Below, piece after piece: positions 8,708 through 20,900 of a stretch of DNA of 55,226 bases (positions are counted from its first letter, which is position 1; each line of letters begins with the position of its first letter). The translations under genes were made by a program, and so were the position numbers. Under the pieces are notes generated by a model. It saw only the letters and a program-made list of their open reading frames with translations, searched no databases and was not told the DNA's origin. This DNA is from Nocardia tenerifensis NBRC 101015 (GTDB taxonomy: Bacteria > Actinomycetota > Actinomycetes > Mycobacteriales > Mycobacteriaceae): the NCBI RefSeq assembly GCF_000308715.1, contig NZ_BAGH01000050.1:1-55226 (forward strand), read 5' to 3'.

Positions 8708-10405
8708 ATGAGGTACGAACGAATATCGGAGCACCCGTCGACACTGGCGGACATCTTGGTCGGCCGCGCCGTCGAACAACCCACGCGAGTCGGTTACACG
8801 TTTCTCGACGCGCACGGACACCGCGAAGTCGAGGATTACGCACTCCTACTGAATCGCGTGCTCGACCTGGCGACTCGGCTGCAGAAAGTCAGCGCGCCGG
8901 GCGACCGAATTCTGTTGCTCTGCCCACCGGGCCTAGAGATGGTGCACGCATTCTTCGCCTGTTTGCTGACCCGGCGTATCGCCGTACCGCTGTACGTGCC
9001 GACCTCGCAACGACATTCCGACACGGTGGCCGCGATCGCGCACGACAGCCGCGCCGTCGCCGTCATAGCCCCGCGGTCGGCCGCGCCGGTGGCTCGCGAA
9101 CTGTTCGACCGGCCGGACGAGCAGATCATCGACAGTGCGGCGACGGAAAGCGGTGGCTCCCTTGACGTTCTCGACACGCCGCTACCCTCGGAGAACGAGG
9201 TAGCGCACCTCCAGTACACCTCGGGCTCCACCGGCTGCCCGAAGGGAGTGGTGGTGCGCCACCGCAACCTCATGCACAACCTCGAGAGTGTGCGGCGCGG
9301 CTTCGGACACACCGAGCACAGTTCGGCGGTTCACTGGCTGCCGCCCTCGCACGACATGGGCCTGATTCTGGGCATCCTTTCACCGCTTTTCGTCGGGTAT
9401 CCCGTCACACTCATGTCACCGTTGACATTCCTGCGCGACCCACTCATCTGGTTGCGCGCCATATCGGAGACCGCGAATACCACTGCGGGCGGGCCGAATC
9501 TGGCCTTCGGCATCTGCGCCGAGCGAGTATCGAGCGCGGACGCCGCGCAGCTGGACCTGTCGCGGTGGGACGTCGCCTTTGTCGGCGCCGAACCGGTCAA
9601 TCCTCTTGTGCTGCACAAATTCGCCGACAAGTTCTCCGTGAGCGGATTCCGGCGAGCGAGCTTCTTTCCCGGCTACGGGCTCGCCGAGGCGACTTTGTTT
9701 GTGAGTGGTGGACCCGTCGGTGCGGGCCTGCGCACGCGAGCGTTCTCGAGCGAGGAATTGGAGCAGAACCTGCTCGTGGAGAAGCCGGGCGATCGGGAAT
9801 TGGTCGATCTCGGGCCGGTCCGGGCCGGGGCGGCGGCGGTGGTCGATCCCAAGACGCTGCGTCGCGCACTACCCGAGCGCGTCGGCGAAATATGGCTGTG
9901 CGGAGAAAGCGTCACCGCGGGCTATTGGAACAAACCCGAGGAGAGCGCGCGAACATTCTCGGCGCGGATCGCGGGCGAGGGCGCGACACCGTATCTGCGT
10001 ACCGGCGATCTGGGATTTCTGGCCGACGGGCACCTGTTCGTCTGCGGACGCCTCAAAGAAGTCATGATCATCAACGGGCGCAACCTTTTCCCGCAGGATA
10101 TCGAGTGGAGCATAGAGTCCGCTCATCCGAGAATTCGCCGCGGCGGCTGCGCCGCATTGTCGATCGAGGTGAACGGCGAGGAGCGGCTGATCGTCGTGCA
10201 GGAACTCGACGAGGAAACCGCCGCCGGCGATGTGACCGCGCTGGAGGAGTCGATCAGATCCGCGGTCAGCCGGGATCACGCCGTTTCGCTGTATCGGGTG
10301 ATATTCGTGGGCAAGGGCGAGGTGCTGAAAACCACCAGCGGCAAGATCCGCCGCTCGCACCTGCGCCGCCTGTACGCCGCCGAGCTCGAATCGAGTGCCA
10401 TATGA
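8708..10405 (+). CDS. Fatty acyl-AMP ligase (FAAL) for lipopeptide initiation
   Basis: A 565-residue member of the FAAL/FACL branch of adenylate-forming enzymes. It should activate a fatty acid as acyl-AMP and pass it to an acyl carrier protein rather than to CoA. The A3 loop reads YTSGSTGCPKGVVV from residue 170. It is followed by the FAAL-typical stretch HDMGLILGIL.PLFVGYPV and then MSPLTFLRDP. The late motif SGKIRRSHLRRLY contains the catalytic Lys546. The start at 8708 has GGGAGG about 10 nt upstream. The stop overlaps the next gene's start by four bases (ATGA, 10402-10405), so the ligase and the ACP-monooxygenase are translationally coupled. That ACP is the obvious acceptor. Chain length cannot be read from the sequence. 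Confidence 0.92.
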   Translation: MRYERISEHPSTLADILVGRAVEQPTRVGYTFLDAHGHREVEDYALLLNRVLDLATRLQKVSAPGDRILLLCPPGLEMVHAFFACLLTRRIAVPLYVPTSQRHSDTVAAIAHDSRAVAVIAPRSAAPVARELFDRPDEQIIDSAATESGGSLDVLDTPLPSENEVAHLQYTSGSTGCPKGVVVRHRNLMHNLESVRRGFGHTEHSSAVHWLPPSHDMGLILGILSPLFVGYPVTLMSPLTFLRDPLIWLRAISETANTTAGGPNLAFGICAERVSSADAAQLDLSRWDVAFVGAEPVNPLVLHKFADKFSVSGFRRASFFPGYGLAEATLFVSGGPVGAGLRTRAFSSEELEQNLLVEKPGDRELVDLGPVRAGAAAVVDPKTLRRALPERVGEIWLCGESVTAGYWNKPEESARTFSARIAGEGATPYLRTGDLGFLADGHLFVCGRLKEVMIINGRNLFPQDIEWSIESAHPRIRRGGCAALSIEVNGEERLIVVQELDEETAAGDVTALEESIRSAVSRDHAVSLYRVIFVGKGEVLKTTSGKIRRSHLRRLYAAELESSAI

Positions 10406-11739
10406 GCCGACCGCAGGGCGACCCCGACACCACGACATTCTTCCTGGACTGGGCGAGCCGGCGCCTCGGCCTCGCCACCGTCGACCCGAGGACGCCGCTC
10501 ACCGCGCTGGGCCTCGACTCGGTCAAGGCGGCCGAGTTGCTGACGATCCTCGAGGACCGATTCGGCATCGAGATGTCCGCCGAAGACATCTACGCCGACC
10601 TCTGCGTCGCCGATCTCGCCGAGCGGGTCGTCGCGCACCGCGACTCCGGCGTCCGAGTCGGCGCGATGGCCGCCCCGGCCGCACCGGCCGGTGAGATCGG
10701 CGGCGGCCTCGCGTTCGGCCTGTTCTTCTTCGCCAGCGACGCGCAGCAGTGCAGCGCCCAGCGCTACCGGCTGTTGACCGACAGCGCCCGCTTCGCCGAC
10801 GAGCACGGTTTCACCTCGATCTGGTTGCCGGAGCGGCATTTTCACAAGTTCGGCGGGCTGTACCCGAACCCCGCCGTCCTCGCGGCGGCACTGGCGCCGA
10901 TCACGCGGCGGATACGCATCAGGGCGGGCAGTGTGGTTCTGCCCCTGCACAATCCGGTGCGGGTCGCCGAGGACTGGTCGGTGGTCGACAATCTGTCCGA
11001 TGGCAGGGTCGACGTCGCGTTCGCCACCGGATGGAACCCCGACGACTTCGTGCTGGCGCCGGACAACTACCACGCCAGGGTCGACGTCATGCGCGACGGC
11101 ATGCGGACCGTGCGGCAGCTGTGGCGCGGCGAGTCGATCTCGCTGCCGAACGGCGCGGGCGAATCGCGGTCGGTGCGCATCTTTCCCACGCCGATCCAAT
11201 CCGACCTCACCGCCTGGGTGACCTGCAGCGGGGGCGTGGAGCGCTTCGAGATGGCGGGCGAACTCGGCGCGAATGTGCTGACCGCCTTGCTCTTTCAGAG
11301 CGTCGACGAACTGGCGGACAAGATCACCGCCTATCGCAAGGCGCGAGCCAGGCACGGCCACGACGCCGACGGCGGCAGGGTCACGGTCATGCTGCACACC
11401 TTCGTCGGCGACGACGACGCCGAGGTGCGGCGAACGGTGCAGGGGCCGTTCAAGAGCTACCTCGCCGACTCCGTCGATCTGTGGCGGCGCGGTGCGCAGG
11501 CCCTCGACGACCTGGACGACCGGTCGCGAAACAAGGTGCTGGACTTCGCCTTCGAGCGGTACTACCGCACCAGCGGACTGTTTGGCACACCCGATTCGGC
11601 GCTGCCGATGGTCGAGAGCCTGCACCGCGCGGGCGCCGACGAGATCGCCTGCCTCATCGACTTCGGCGTCGCCGAGTCGACCGTGCTCACCGGCCTGGAG
11701 TCGCTGGCCGCCCTCGCGAACAAAGCACGTTCTCTTTGA
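10402..11739 (+). CDS. ACP fused to luciferase-like (MupA/Atu3671-type) flavin monooxygenase
   Basis: A 445-residue two-domain protein. Residues about 5-80 form an acyl carrier domain with [12 protein letters not shown]; Ser40 is the phosphopantetheine site. A short Ala/Pro/Gly linker leads to a flavin-dependent luciferase-like monooxygenase (about 95-440) with [42 protein letters not shown] and [16 protein letters not shown]. This is the subfamily usually embedded inside PKS/NRPS assembly lines. Here it is a small separate protein between the FAAL and the NRPS. The arrangement suggests that the acyl chain is loaded on this ACP and oxidised there, for example at the alpha or beta carbon, before the first condensation. 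The chemistry is inferred. The start overlaps the FAAL stop, and the NRPS starts 23 bases after this stop. Confidence 0.88.
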   Translation: MSRPQGDPDTTTFFLDWASRRLGLATVDPRTPLTALGLDSVKAAELLTILEDRFGIEMSAEDIYADLCVADLAERVVAHRDSGVRVGAMAAPAAPAGEIGGGLAFGLFFFASDAQQCSAQRYRLLTDSARFADEHGFTSIWLPERHFHKFGGLYPNPAVLAAALAPITRRIRIRAGSVVLPLHNPVRVAEDWSVVDNLSDGRVDVAFATGWNPDDFVLAPDNYHARVDVMRDGMRTVRQLWRGESISLPNGAGESRSVRIFPTPIQSDLTAWVTCSGGVERFEMAGELGANVLTALLFQSVDELADKITAYRKARARHGHDADGGRVTVMLHTFVGDDDAEVRRTVQGPFKSYLADSVDLWRRGAQALDDLDDRSRNKVLDFAFERYYRTSGLFGTPDSALPMVESLHRAGADEIACLIDFGVAESTVLTGLESLAALANKARSL

Positions 11740-11762
11740 GATTCGGATCTTCAGGAGGCGGG

Positions 11763-14700
11763 ATGCCCGACCACGAATCACCCCTGCGTGCCCGTGACGG
11801 TGGTCCGACCACCTATCCGCTGACCGCGGCGCAGCGCGCGATCCGGTTGCTGCAACAGCTGGCCGGTGACACGCCGCTGACGAACGCGTTGTACGTCGAG
11901 CTCACCGGCGATCTCGACGCCGCGCTGCTGAGCGCGTCGTTGGGGCGCGCGCTCGACGAATTCGAGGTCAGCCGAGTGCGCATCGTCGAGGTGGACGGGC
12001 AGCCGAGGCAGGTGGTGGACGACGCCGCCACCGGCTCGGTGCGGCGTCTGGATTACACGTCGACGCCCGATCCCGTTGCGGCGGCGCTGGAGTGGATGCG
12101 CGGTGACTACCGCGCACCCATCGACCTGTGTCGCGGCCCGGTGGTGCTGGGCGCGATAGTGCGGGTCGCCGAGCGCCGGTGGTTCTGGTACCTGCGCGCC
12201 CACCACCTCGTCCTCGACGGCATCGCCGCGCTGAACATCCTCACCCGCAGCGCGCAGCTCTACACCGCCGCGGTGGCGGGCGAAGAGCCTGGGGGACAAA
12301 CGATTCGATCGCTCGCGGAGATCGTCGACGCGGACGAGCAGTACCGGGCCTCGCAGCGCTTCGACGACGATCGGGTGTTCTGGTCGAAGTACGTGGCCGA
12401 GCTGCCCGAGCCGGTCACCCTCGCCGATCGGGCCGCGCTCGCCGAGGAGCCGCCGCTCGCGGTGAGCGCGCTGCTGTCCGCCGAGACCGAGGCCGCGCTG
12501 CGGACGGCCGTCGAGACGCGCTCGGCCGGGCCCGCGGTGCTCTTCCTCGCCGCGTTCGGTCTGTACCTGGCGCGCATGACCGGCTCTGACGACGTGGTGC
12601 TGAGTCTGCCGGTGTCCGCCCGGGTCACGGCGTCCATGAGTCGATCCGGCGGCATGACGGCCAATGTCGTGCCGTTCCGGGTCACCGTCGCGCCCGGCCG
12701 GACCCTCGGGTCGCTGCTCGAGCAGACTCAGCGCACCCTCATGGATGTCCTGCGCGGGCAACGGTATCGGCACGAGGACATGCTGGAGGACGCAGAATCG
12801 GTGGCGGCCCGGCGCCTCCCGCAGGCCGCGGGCCCGATGGTCGATCTGATGATCCTCGATACGAAGATCGTCGTCGGCGATATCACCGGCCGATTGCAGG
12901 TGCTGACGCCGGGATTGGTCGCCGACCTCTCGGTGAACGTCTACCCGGCCGTCGGCGGCGAGAGCACCCGGATCGACTTCTTCGCCAACCCGAGCGTGTA
13001 CACCTCCGAACAGGTCGCCGCGCACCACCGGCGTTTCGTACGATTCCTCGACGGCTTCCTGCGCAGCGTGATAGCGGACCCCGGCACGCCGGTGCGCTCC
13101 GTCGAACTGCTCGAATCCGACGAGCGCCGGATGCTGCGAAAGGCGGGCATCGGCGGCTCTGCGCCCGCACGGATTACGTTGCCGGGCTTGCTGTCTCGTG
13201 CGGCGGCCGGGCACGCGGAGCGGCTCGCGGTTTGTGACGCCGTCGGCGCCTGGACCTATCGCGAGCTGGATGAGTGGTCGAATCGCTGTGCGCGGGCCTT
13301 GATCGACTGCGGTGCGGGCCCGGAAACGACCGTGGCTGTGGCGGTTCCGCGTTCGGCGGCCTGGGTGCGCGCGGTATGGGCGGTCGCCAAGACCGGCGCG
13401 GCGTTCGTCACCCTCGATCCCGCCCATCCCGTCGAGCGGAATCGGTTCATTCTCGCCGACTGTCCGGCCACGATAGCGCTGACAAGTAGCGAAACCTTCT
13501 CGGACACAACCGGTTCGGTTGCGGTCGGTGTGCAGGTGATCGATATCGACCAGTTCGAACCGCACGAGTACAGCGCCGCCCCGATCACCGATGCTGATCG
13601 ACACGGCGCGGTACGGATCGACAATACCGCCTACATCGTGTACACCTCGGGCTCGACGGGCACGCCGAAAGGTGTTGCGGTCACCCACGCGGGGCTGTCC
13701 GCGGTCTCGGACACGCTCGGCCGACAGTATCGCCTCGACAGCGACTCTCGCGTATTGGCCGTGGCCGCCCGTACTTTCGACGCCGCTGTGTTCGAGCTGC
13801 TGACGGTGGTCTCGGTCGGGGCCGCCCTGATCGTCGCTCCCGGAGAGGTTTTCGCCGGCGCGCCGTTGACGCGGCTGATGCGCGCAGAGGGGGTGACGCA
13901 TGCGTGCCTGACGCCGGCCGTCGCGGCCACGCTCGACGCCCGGCGACTCGATGATCTGCGCGTGCTCATGGTCGCCGGAGACACGTGTTCGCCCGCCCTG
14001 GTGCCGCAATGGTCGGGGAGCGACGCGGCCGGTGTTCGCACGGTGCACAACCTGTATGGGCCGAGCGAGACCACGATCTGGGTCACCGCGGCACAGTTGC
14101 GCCCGAACGACGCTGTGTCGCTGGGTACTCCGATACCGGGCGCCCGGCTGGCGGTCCTGGACGCCTGGCTGCGGCCGACGCCGCTCGGTGTGGCGGGGGA
14201 GTTGTATGTGGCGGGACCCGGTGTCGCCCGTGGATATTCGGGCCGGTCCGGGTTGAGCGCGGCGTCGTTCGTGGCGGACCCGTACGGCCCGGCGGGTTCG
14301 CGGATGTACCGCACCGGAGACATGGTGCGCTGGGAGCGCCGCGGCGCCGACGACGCGACGCTGGTGTTCCTCGGCCGCGCGGACTCCCAGATCAAGATCC
14401 GGGGCCAGCGCCTCGAACTCGGCGAGATCGAGGCCGCGCTGACCGGGCAGGACGAGGTGGAGCACGCCATCGTCACGACCGCGGGCGAGGCCGACACGAC
14501 GCGCCTGGCGGCCTATCTCGTCGCCGCGCCCGGCCACGCCCTCGACCCGGGCACCGTCCGGCGGGCGGTGGCGCGTCGACTGCCGTCGTACATGGTCCCC
14601 GAAACCCTCACGGTCCTCGATGAATTCCCGATGACGTCGAGCGGGAAGGTGGATCGCCGCGCGCTGCCAGTGCCGCGGCGGGTGGACGCGGCGTTCCGGG

Positions 14701-14935
14701 CCCCGGCGTCGCCCTTCGAGGAGATCGTCGCCGTCGCGATCGCCGAGGCGCTCGGCGTGGACCGGGTCGGCGTCGACGACGACTTCTTCGCGCGCGGTGG
14801 GCATTCCCTCTCCGCGACGCGGGTGGCGGCGCAGCTGGCCGAGGCGACGGGCCGCGAGGTGGGTGTGCGTGATGTCTTCGACGCGCCCACCGCCGCCGGT
14901 CTGGCTCGGTTGCTCACCGAACGCGAGACCGGCGC
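11763..14935 (+). other. NRPS module 1: C-A-T (acyl-accepting)
   Basis: The C domain spans residues about 15-440, with HHLVLDG at 147; it is more divergent than the others, as expected for one taking an acyl-ACP donor. The A domain spans about 470-968: A3 loop [11 protein letters not shown] near 627, core FDAAVFE. Hand-aligned pocket residues are D-A-F-C-M-A-L-I-W. The carrier motif [10 protein letters not shown] has Ser1015. Confidence 0.85.
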
Positions 14936-17900
14936 GGGCGCGGTGCGGACGAAGCTGGTCGCCGGTGCGCGGCCCGCGCGAATACCGTTGTCGTTCGCGC
15001 AGTTACGCATGTGGTTCATCAACCGGTTCGAACCCGCGTCGCCGACCTACAACATCCCGCTGGTGTTCCGGCTCGCCGGACCGCTGGACACCGAGGCGTT
15101 GACCGCGGCGCTCGCGGCGGTGGTCGCGCGCCATGAAGCGCTGCGGACCCGGTATCCGGATCTCGAGGGTGTGCCTCATCAGGAGGTGGTGACGGCCGCG
15201 CCCGAATTGGAGGTGACCGCCGTCGATCCGGCGCGGTGGACCGACGCGGTGGCGGAACGGATCCGCCGCGGCTTCGACCTGTCGGTGGACATGCCGCTGC
15301 GGGCAACGGTGTTGCGGTGCGGCGAGTTCGAGCACGTCCTGGTGTTGGTGGTGCATCACATCGCCGCGGACGGCCTGTCGATGGCGCCGTTGGTGCGGGA
15401 CCTGTCGACGGCGTACGAGGCACGGCGGGCGGGACGTGCGCCGGGGTGGGGTTCGCTGCCCGCGCAGTACGCGGACTACGCCTTGTGGCAGCGTGAGTTC
15501 CTGGGGTCGGAGTCCGATGCCCAGAGCCCGCTTGCGGCCCAATGCCGTTATTGGGAACGGGAATTGGCGGATGCGCCGCAACCTCTGCCATTGCCGACCG
15601 ATCGACCGCGCCCACCGGTGGCGAGCAACCGCGGCGACATCGTCGAGTTCACGATCGACGCGCCGTTGCGGGAGGCGCTGTATCGCCTCGCCCGCGAGCG
15701 CCGGGTCAGCGCGTCGATGGTCTTGCAGGCGGCGCTGACGGTGCTGCTGTCCCGGCTGGGGGCCGGAGACGATGTCTGCCTCGGCGGGCCGGTGGCCGGG
15801 CGGACCGAGGAGGCCCTGCGCGACCTGGTCGGATTCTTCGTCAATACCTGGGTACTGCGGGTGGATCTGTCGGATAGCCCCCATTTCGATCAGGTGCTGG
15901 ACCAGGTCCGGCGAAAAGCCTTGAACGCTTACGAAAACCAGGACGCGCCCTTCGAACGGCTTGTGGAACTGATCAATCCCGCCCGATCCACGGCGTACAA
16001 CCCGTTGTTCCAGGTGTCGCTCGAGCTGCAGAACGGCGGCCTGCCGGCCCTCGAGCTGCCCGGCCTGGACGCCGAGTTCCTGCCCTGCTCCACCGGAAGT
16101 GCGAAGAACGACCTGCATTTCGATCTGATCGACACGCCGGGCACCGCGGAAGAGCCTCCGGCGGTGATCGGCCGGGTCGAGTACGCCACCGACCTGTTCG
16201 ACCGGGCCACCGTGGCCGACATCGTCGACCGCTACCTCCGGGTCCTGCGCGCGGTGAGCGCCGAGCCGTCGACGGCGATCGCCGATATCGGCCTCTTGGC
16301 CGACGGGGAACGCGAACGGCTGCTGGCGCAGGGGAAGTCGCGGTTCGAGGGCCCCGTGCCGGACACCTCGATCGTGGCCGTGTTCCGCGAGCGCGTCGCC
16401 GCGACGCCGGACGCGGTCGCGCTGCGGTTCGATGACGAGGAGCTGACCTACGCCGAATTGGCTGTGCGGGTCGATGGTTTGGCGGGGTTGTTGGTGGGTC
16501 GGGGTGTGGTGCGTGGGTCGGTGGTGGGTGTGGCGTTGCCGCGGTCGGTGGATGTGGTGGTGGCGGTGTTGGGTGTGGTGGTGGCGGGTGGGGTGTATTT
16601 GCCGATTGATCCGGAGTATCCGAGTTCTCGGGTGGAGTTCATTGTCGGTGATGCCGATCCGGTGGTGGTGGTGTCGACGGTCGGTGTTGCGGCGGATATG
16701 GCTTTGGGTGACCGGGATGTGTTATGCGTTGACGAGGTGGAGTTGTGTTGTGCGCCAGCAATTTTGCCGGAGTTATCCGGCTCCGATGGTGCGTATGTGA
16801 TCTACACGTCCGGTTCGACCGGTCGCCCCAAGGGGGTGGTGGTCGAGCATCGCGGTGTGGTGAATATGGCGAAGTACGGGTGGCCCGGTGGTGCGGGCGA
16901 GCGGGTGTTGCTGCATTCGTCGATGGCCTTCGACGCGTCCGCGTATGAGTTGTGGCCTGCGCTGCTGGCTGGGTCGACCCTCGTCATCGCGCCGCCCGGC
17001 CGATTGGATGTCGCGGAGCTGAGCCGGGTCGTAACTCGGCACCGAGTCACGGCGTTGTGCGTGACGACCCCGCTGTTCGAGATTCTGGCGGGCGCGGAGC
17101 CGGAGCTGACCCTCGACTCGGTACAGCGGGTCGTCGCCGCCGGTGACGCGCTGCGATCCGTCGCGGTCGACCGCTTCCACGAGCGGTGGCCGGGCATCGG
17201 GGTGGCCAATGGCTATGGGCCGACCGAGAACACGGTGTGCGTGGCGACGTACGAGGTCCCCGCGTCGCGGGAGTGGGCGGGCGGAGGCAGCGTGCCGATC
17301 GGCACACCCGTGGGGAATATGCGGGTCTTCGTGCTGGATTCGCGACTGCGGCCGGTGCCGACGGGCGTGGCGGGCGAATTGTATGTGGCGGGCGTGCAGT
17401 TGGCGCGCGGGTACCGGCATCGCCCGGGACCGACCGCGCAACGGTTCTCGGCCTGTCCATTCGGCGACGGCGAGCGGATGTATCGGACCGGCGACGTGGT
17501 GCGGTGGACCCGCGCGGGCGTGCTCGAGTTCGTCGCTCGCGCCGACGAACAGGTCAAGGTGCGCGGGTATCGGATCGAACCCGGCGAGGTCGAGAACGCG
17601 CTGACCGCGCACCCGGCGGTCGCGCAGTCGGTCGTGATCGCCCGCGAGATCGACTCCGGCACCGGGGATTCGGCGGGCGTCGTGGACAAGCGGCTGATCG
17701 GGTACGTCGTGCTCGATCGGGGAACCGCACCGCCGGAGGAGGACGTTCGCGACGAGCTCCGGCGCTTCGTCGCGCGGCGACTGCCGGAGTACATGGTGCC
17801 GTCGGCGCTCGTCGTCCTCGACCGACTGCCGTTGACACCCAACGGCAAAGTGGACCGGCGGGCCTTGCCCGCGCCGGTCTTCGACGCTGCGGACTACCGC

Positions 17901-20900
17901 GCCGCGTCGACGCCGGCCGAGGAGATCGCCGTCACCGTCTTCGCCGAGGTGCTCGGGCGGGACCGAGTCGGGGTCGACGACGACTTCTTCGCGCTGGGCG
18001 GGCATTCCCTGTCGGCGATGCGGGTGGCCTCGCGCCTGTCCGCGGCGCTGGGGATAGAGGTGGGCGTGCGGGAGGTCTTCGAGGCCCCCACGCCCGCTCG
18101 GCTGGCGCGGGCGCTCGCCGAGCGCGGCGGTGATCCGGCGCGACCGCAGTTGACGGTGCGGGCGCGACCGGAGCGAATTCCGTTGTCGTACGCCCAGTCT
18201 CGACTGTGGTTCATCAACCGGTTCGAACCCGACTCCCCGGCCTACAACATTCCGGTCGTCTTGCGACTGCGCGGGCCGCTGGATCAGGAGGCGCTGTCCG
18301 AGGCTTTGACGGATGTCGTGGCGCGGCACGAGAGTCTGCGCACCGTGTTCCCGGACGCGGACGGGGTGCCGTACCAGCTTGTTCTGCCGGTCGAGCGCGC
18401 CGCGACGACCATCGCGACGAGCACCGTCGAGCCCGGCGAACTCGAGCAGGCCGTGGCCCGTCTCGTACGGCGGGGATTCGACGTCTCGACCGAGATGCCG
18501 TTGCGAGTGTCACTGCTGCGCAACGGCTTCGAGGATCATCTCGTCGTGCTGGTGTTGCATCACATCGCCGCGGACGGCTGGTCGGTCGCGCCGTTCGTGC
18601 GAGACCTCACGGCCGCGTACACCGCGCGCAGGCAGCGACAGTCCCCGCCGTGGCCGCCGCTGCCGGTGCAGTACGCGGACTTCACGCTGTGGCAGCGCGA
18701 GACTTTGGGAGCGGAGTCCGACCCCGACAGCGTGCTGGCGACCCAATTCGGCTACTGGCGCGCCGAATTGGCGGACGCGCCGCAGCCGATCGCGTTGCCG
18801 ACGGACCGCCCCCGGCCGCCGATCGCCAGTCACCGCGGCGAGGTGCTCGAGTTCGGCGTCGACGATGCGCTGTGCGAGCGGCTGTATCGGCTCGCCCATG
18901 CTCGTCAGGTGACGGTGTCGATGCTGTTGCAGTCGGCGCTCGCGGTGTTGCTGTCGCGGGTCGGCGCGGGCGAGGACATCTGCATCGGCGGCCCCGTCGC
19001 CGGGCGCACCCACGAGGCGACCCACGATCTGATCGGCTTCTTCGTCAATACCTGGGTGCTGCGGGTGGATCTGTCCGGTAACCCCCGCTTCGATCAGGTG
19101 CTGGATCAGGTTCGGCGAAAAGCGCTGAGCGCCTATGAGAACCAGGACGCGCCCTTCGAGCAACTGGTCGAACTCTTGCAACCGGCTCGTTCCCCGGCGT
19201 ATCACTCGCTGTTCCAGGTGTCGTTCGCGTTGCAGAACAACCTTTTACCCGATCTGTGCCTGCCGGAGCTGGACGTCGAAATCGTCCCGGCGCTCACCGG
19301 CACGGCGAAATTCGACCTGCACGTCGACGTGGTCGAGCGGGCGAATCCCGCCGATCGGGCCGGTGCGCCCGTGCTGGCGGGCCGGATCGAGTACGCCACC
19401 GATCTGTTCGATCGCGCGACGGTGGCGGACCTCGCCGATCGCTATCTGCGGCTGCTCGACGCCGTCACCGCGGATCCGGAAGTGCCTGTCGGCGGGGTCG
19501 ATATCCTCGCGCCCGACGAACGCGACCGGTTGCTGCGGATCTGGAACGACACGAAAGCACCGCTGCCCGAGACGAGGTCGCTCGCGCACCTGTTCGCTCG
19601 ACAGGTGGCGGCGACGCCGGACGCGGTGGCTGTCGCGCACGAGGGCGGCGAGATCACGTACCGCGAATTGGCTGTGCGGGTTGAGGGTTTGGCGGGTTTG
19701 CTGGTGGGTCGGGGTGTGGTGCGTGGGTCGGTGGTGGGTGTGGCGTTGCCGCGGTCGGTGGATGTGGTGGTGGCGGTGTTGGGTGTGGTGGTGGCGGGTG
19801 GGGTGTATTTGCCGATTGATCCGGAGTATCCGAGTTCTCGGGTGGAGTTCATTGTTGGTGATGCCGATCCGGTGGTGGTGGTGTCCACGGTCGGTGTTGC
19901 GGCGGATATGTCTTTGGGTGGGCGGGATGTGCTGTGCGTGGATGCCGTTGGGGATGAGACGGTTTCGGGCACCTTGCCGGTGTTGTCGGGCTCCGATGGC
20001 GCGTATGTGATCTATACGTCGGGTTCGACGGGTCGGCCCAAGGGTGTGGTGGTCGAGCATCGCGGTGTGGTGAATATGGCGGTGCACGGGTGGCCCGGTG
20101 GTGCGGGTGAGCGGGTGTTGCTGCATTCGTCGATGGGCTTCGACGCGTCGGCGTATGAGTTGTGGCCGGCGTTGCTGGCCGGATCGACCCTCGTCATCGC
20201 GCCACCCGAGCGACTCGATCTCGCCGCCCTGATGCGCACGGTGTCCCGCCATCGCGTCACCACGATGTTCGTCACCACAGCGCTTTTCGAGCTGCTCGCG
20301 ACAGCCGACGCCGACCTCGACGCCGAACCGGTGCGTCAGGTGGTCACCGGCGGCGACGCCCTGAGCCCGACCGCGGTGGCCCGATTCCGCGACCGCTGGC
20401 CCGGTATCGATATCGCCAATGCCTATGGGCCGACCGAGAACACGGTGTGCGTCTCGACCCATCGGATCCTGGCCGCACGGCCGTGGATTGCCGACGCGCG
20501 GGTGCCGATCGGCACACCGGTGGCGAATGTCCGGGTGTTCGTGCTGGATTCGCGGTTACGGCCGATGCCTACGGGCGTGGCGGGCGAATTGTATGTAGCC
20601 GGAATGCAGTTGGCGCGAGGCTACGCGGGTCGGCTCGGGCTGACCGCGCAGCGATTCGTCGCGTGCCCCTTCGGCGACGGCGAGCGCATGTACCGGACCG
20701 GCGACGTGGTGCGATGGACCCGCGGCGGGGTACTCGAATTCGCCGGTCGCGCCGACGATCAGGTCAAGGTGCGCGGGTACCGGATCGAGCCCGGCGAGGT
20801 CGAGGCGGCGCTGGCCGCGCATCCCGCGGTATCGCGCGCGGTCGTCGTCGCCCGCGGTCTCGGCGCCGACGACGCGGCCGTGATCGATAAACAGTTGGTC

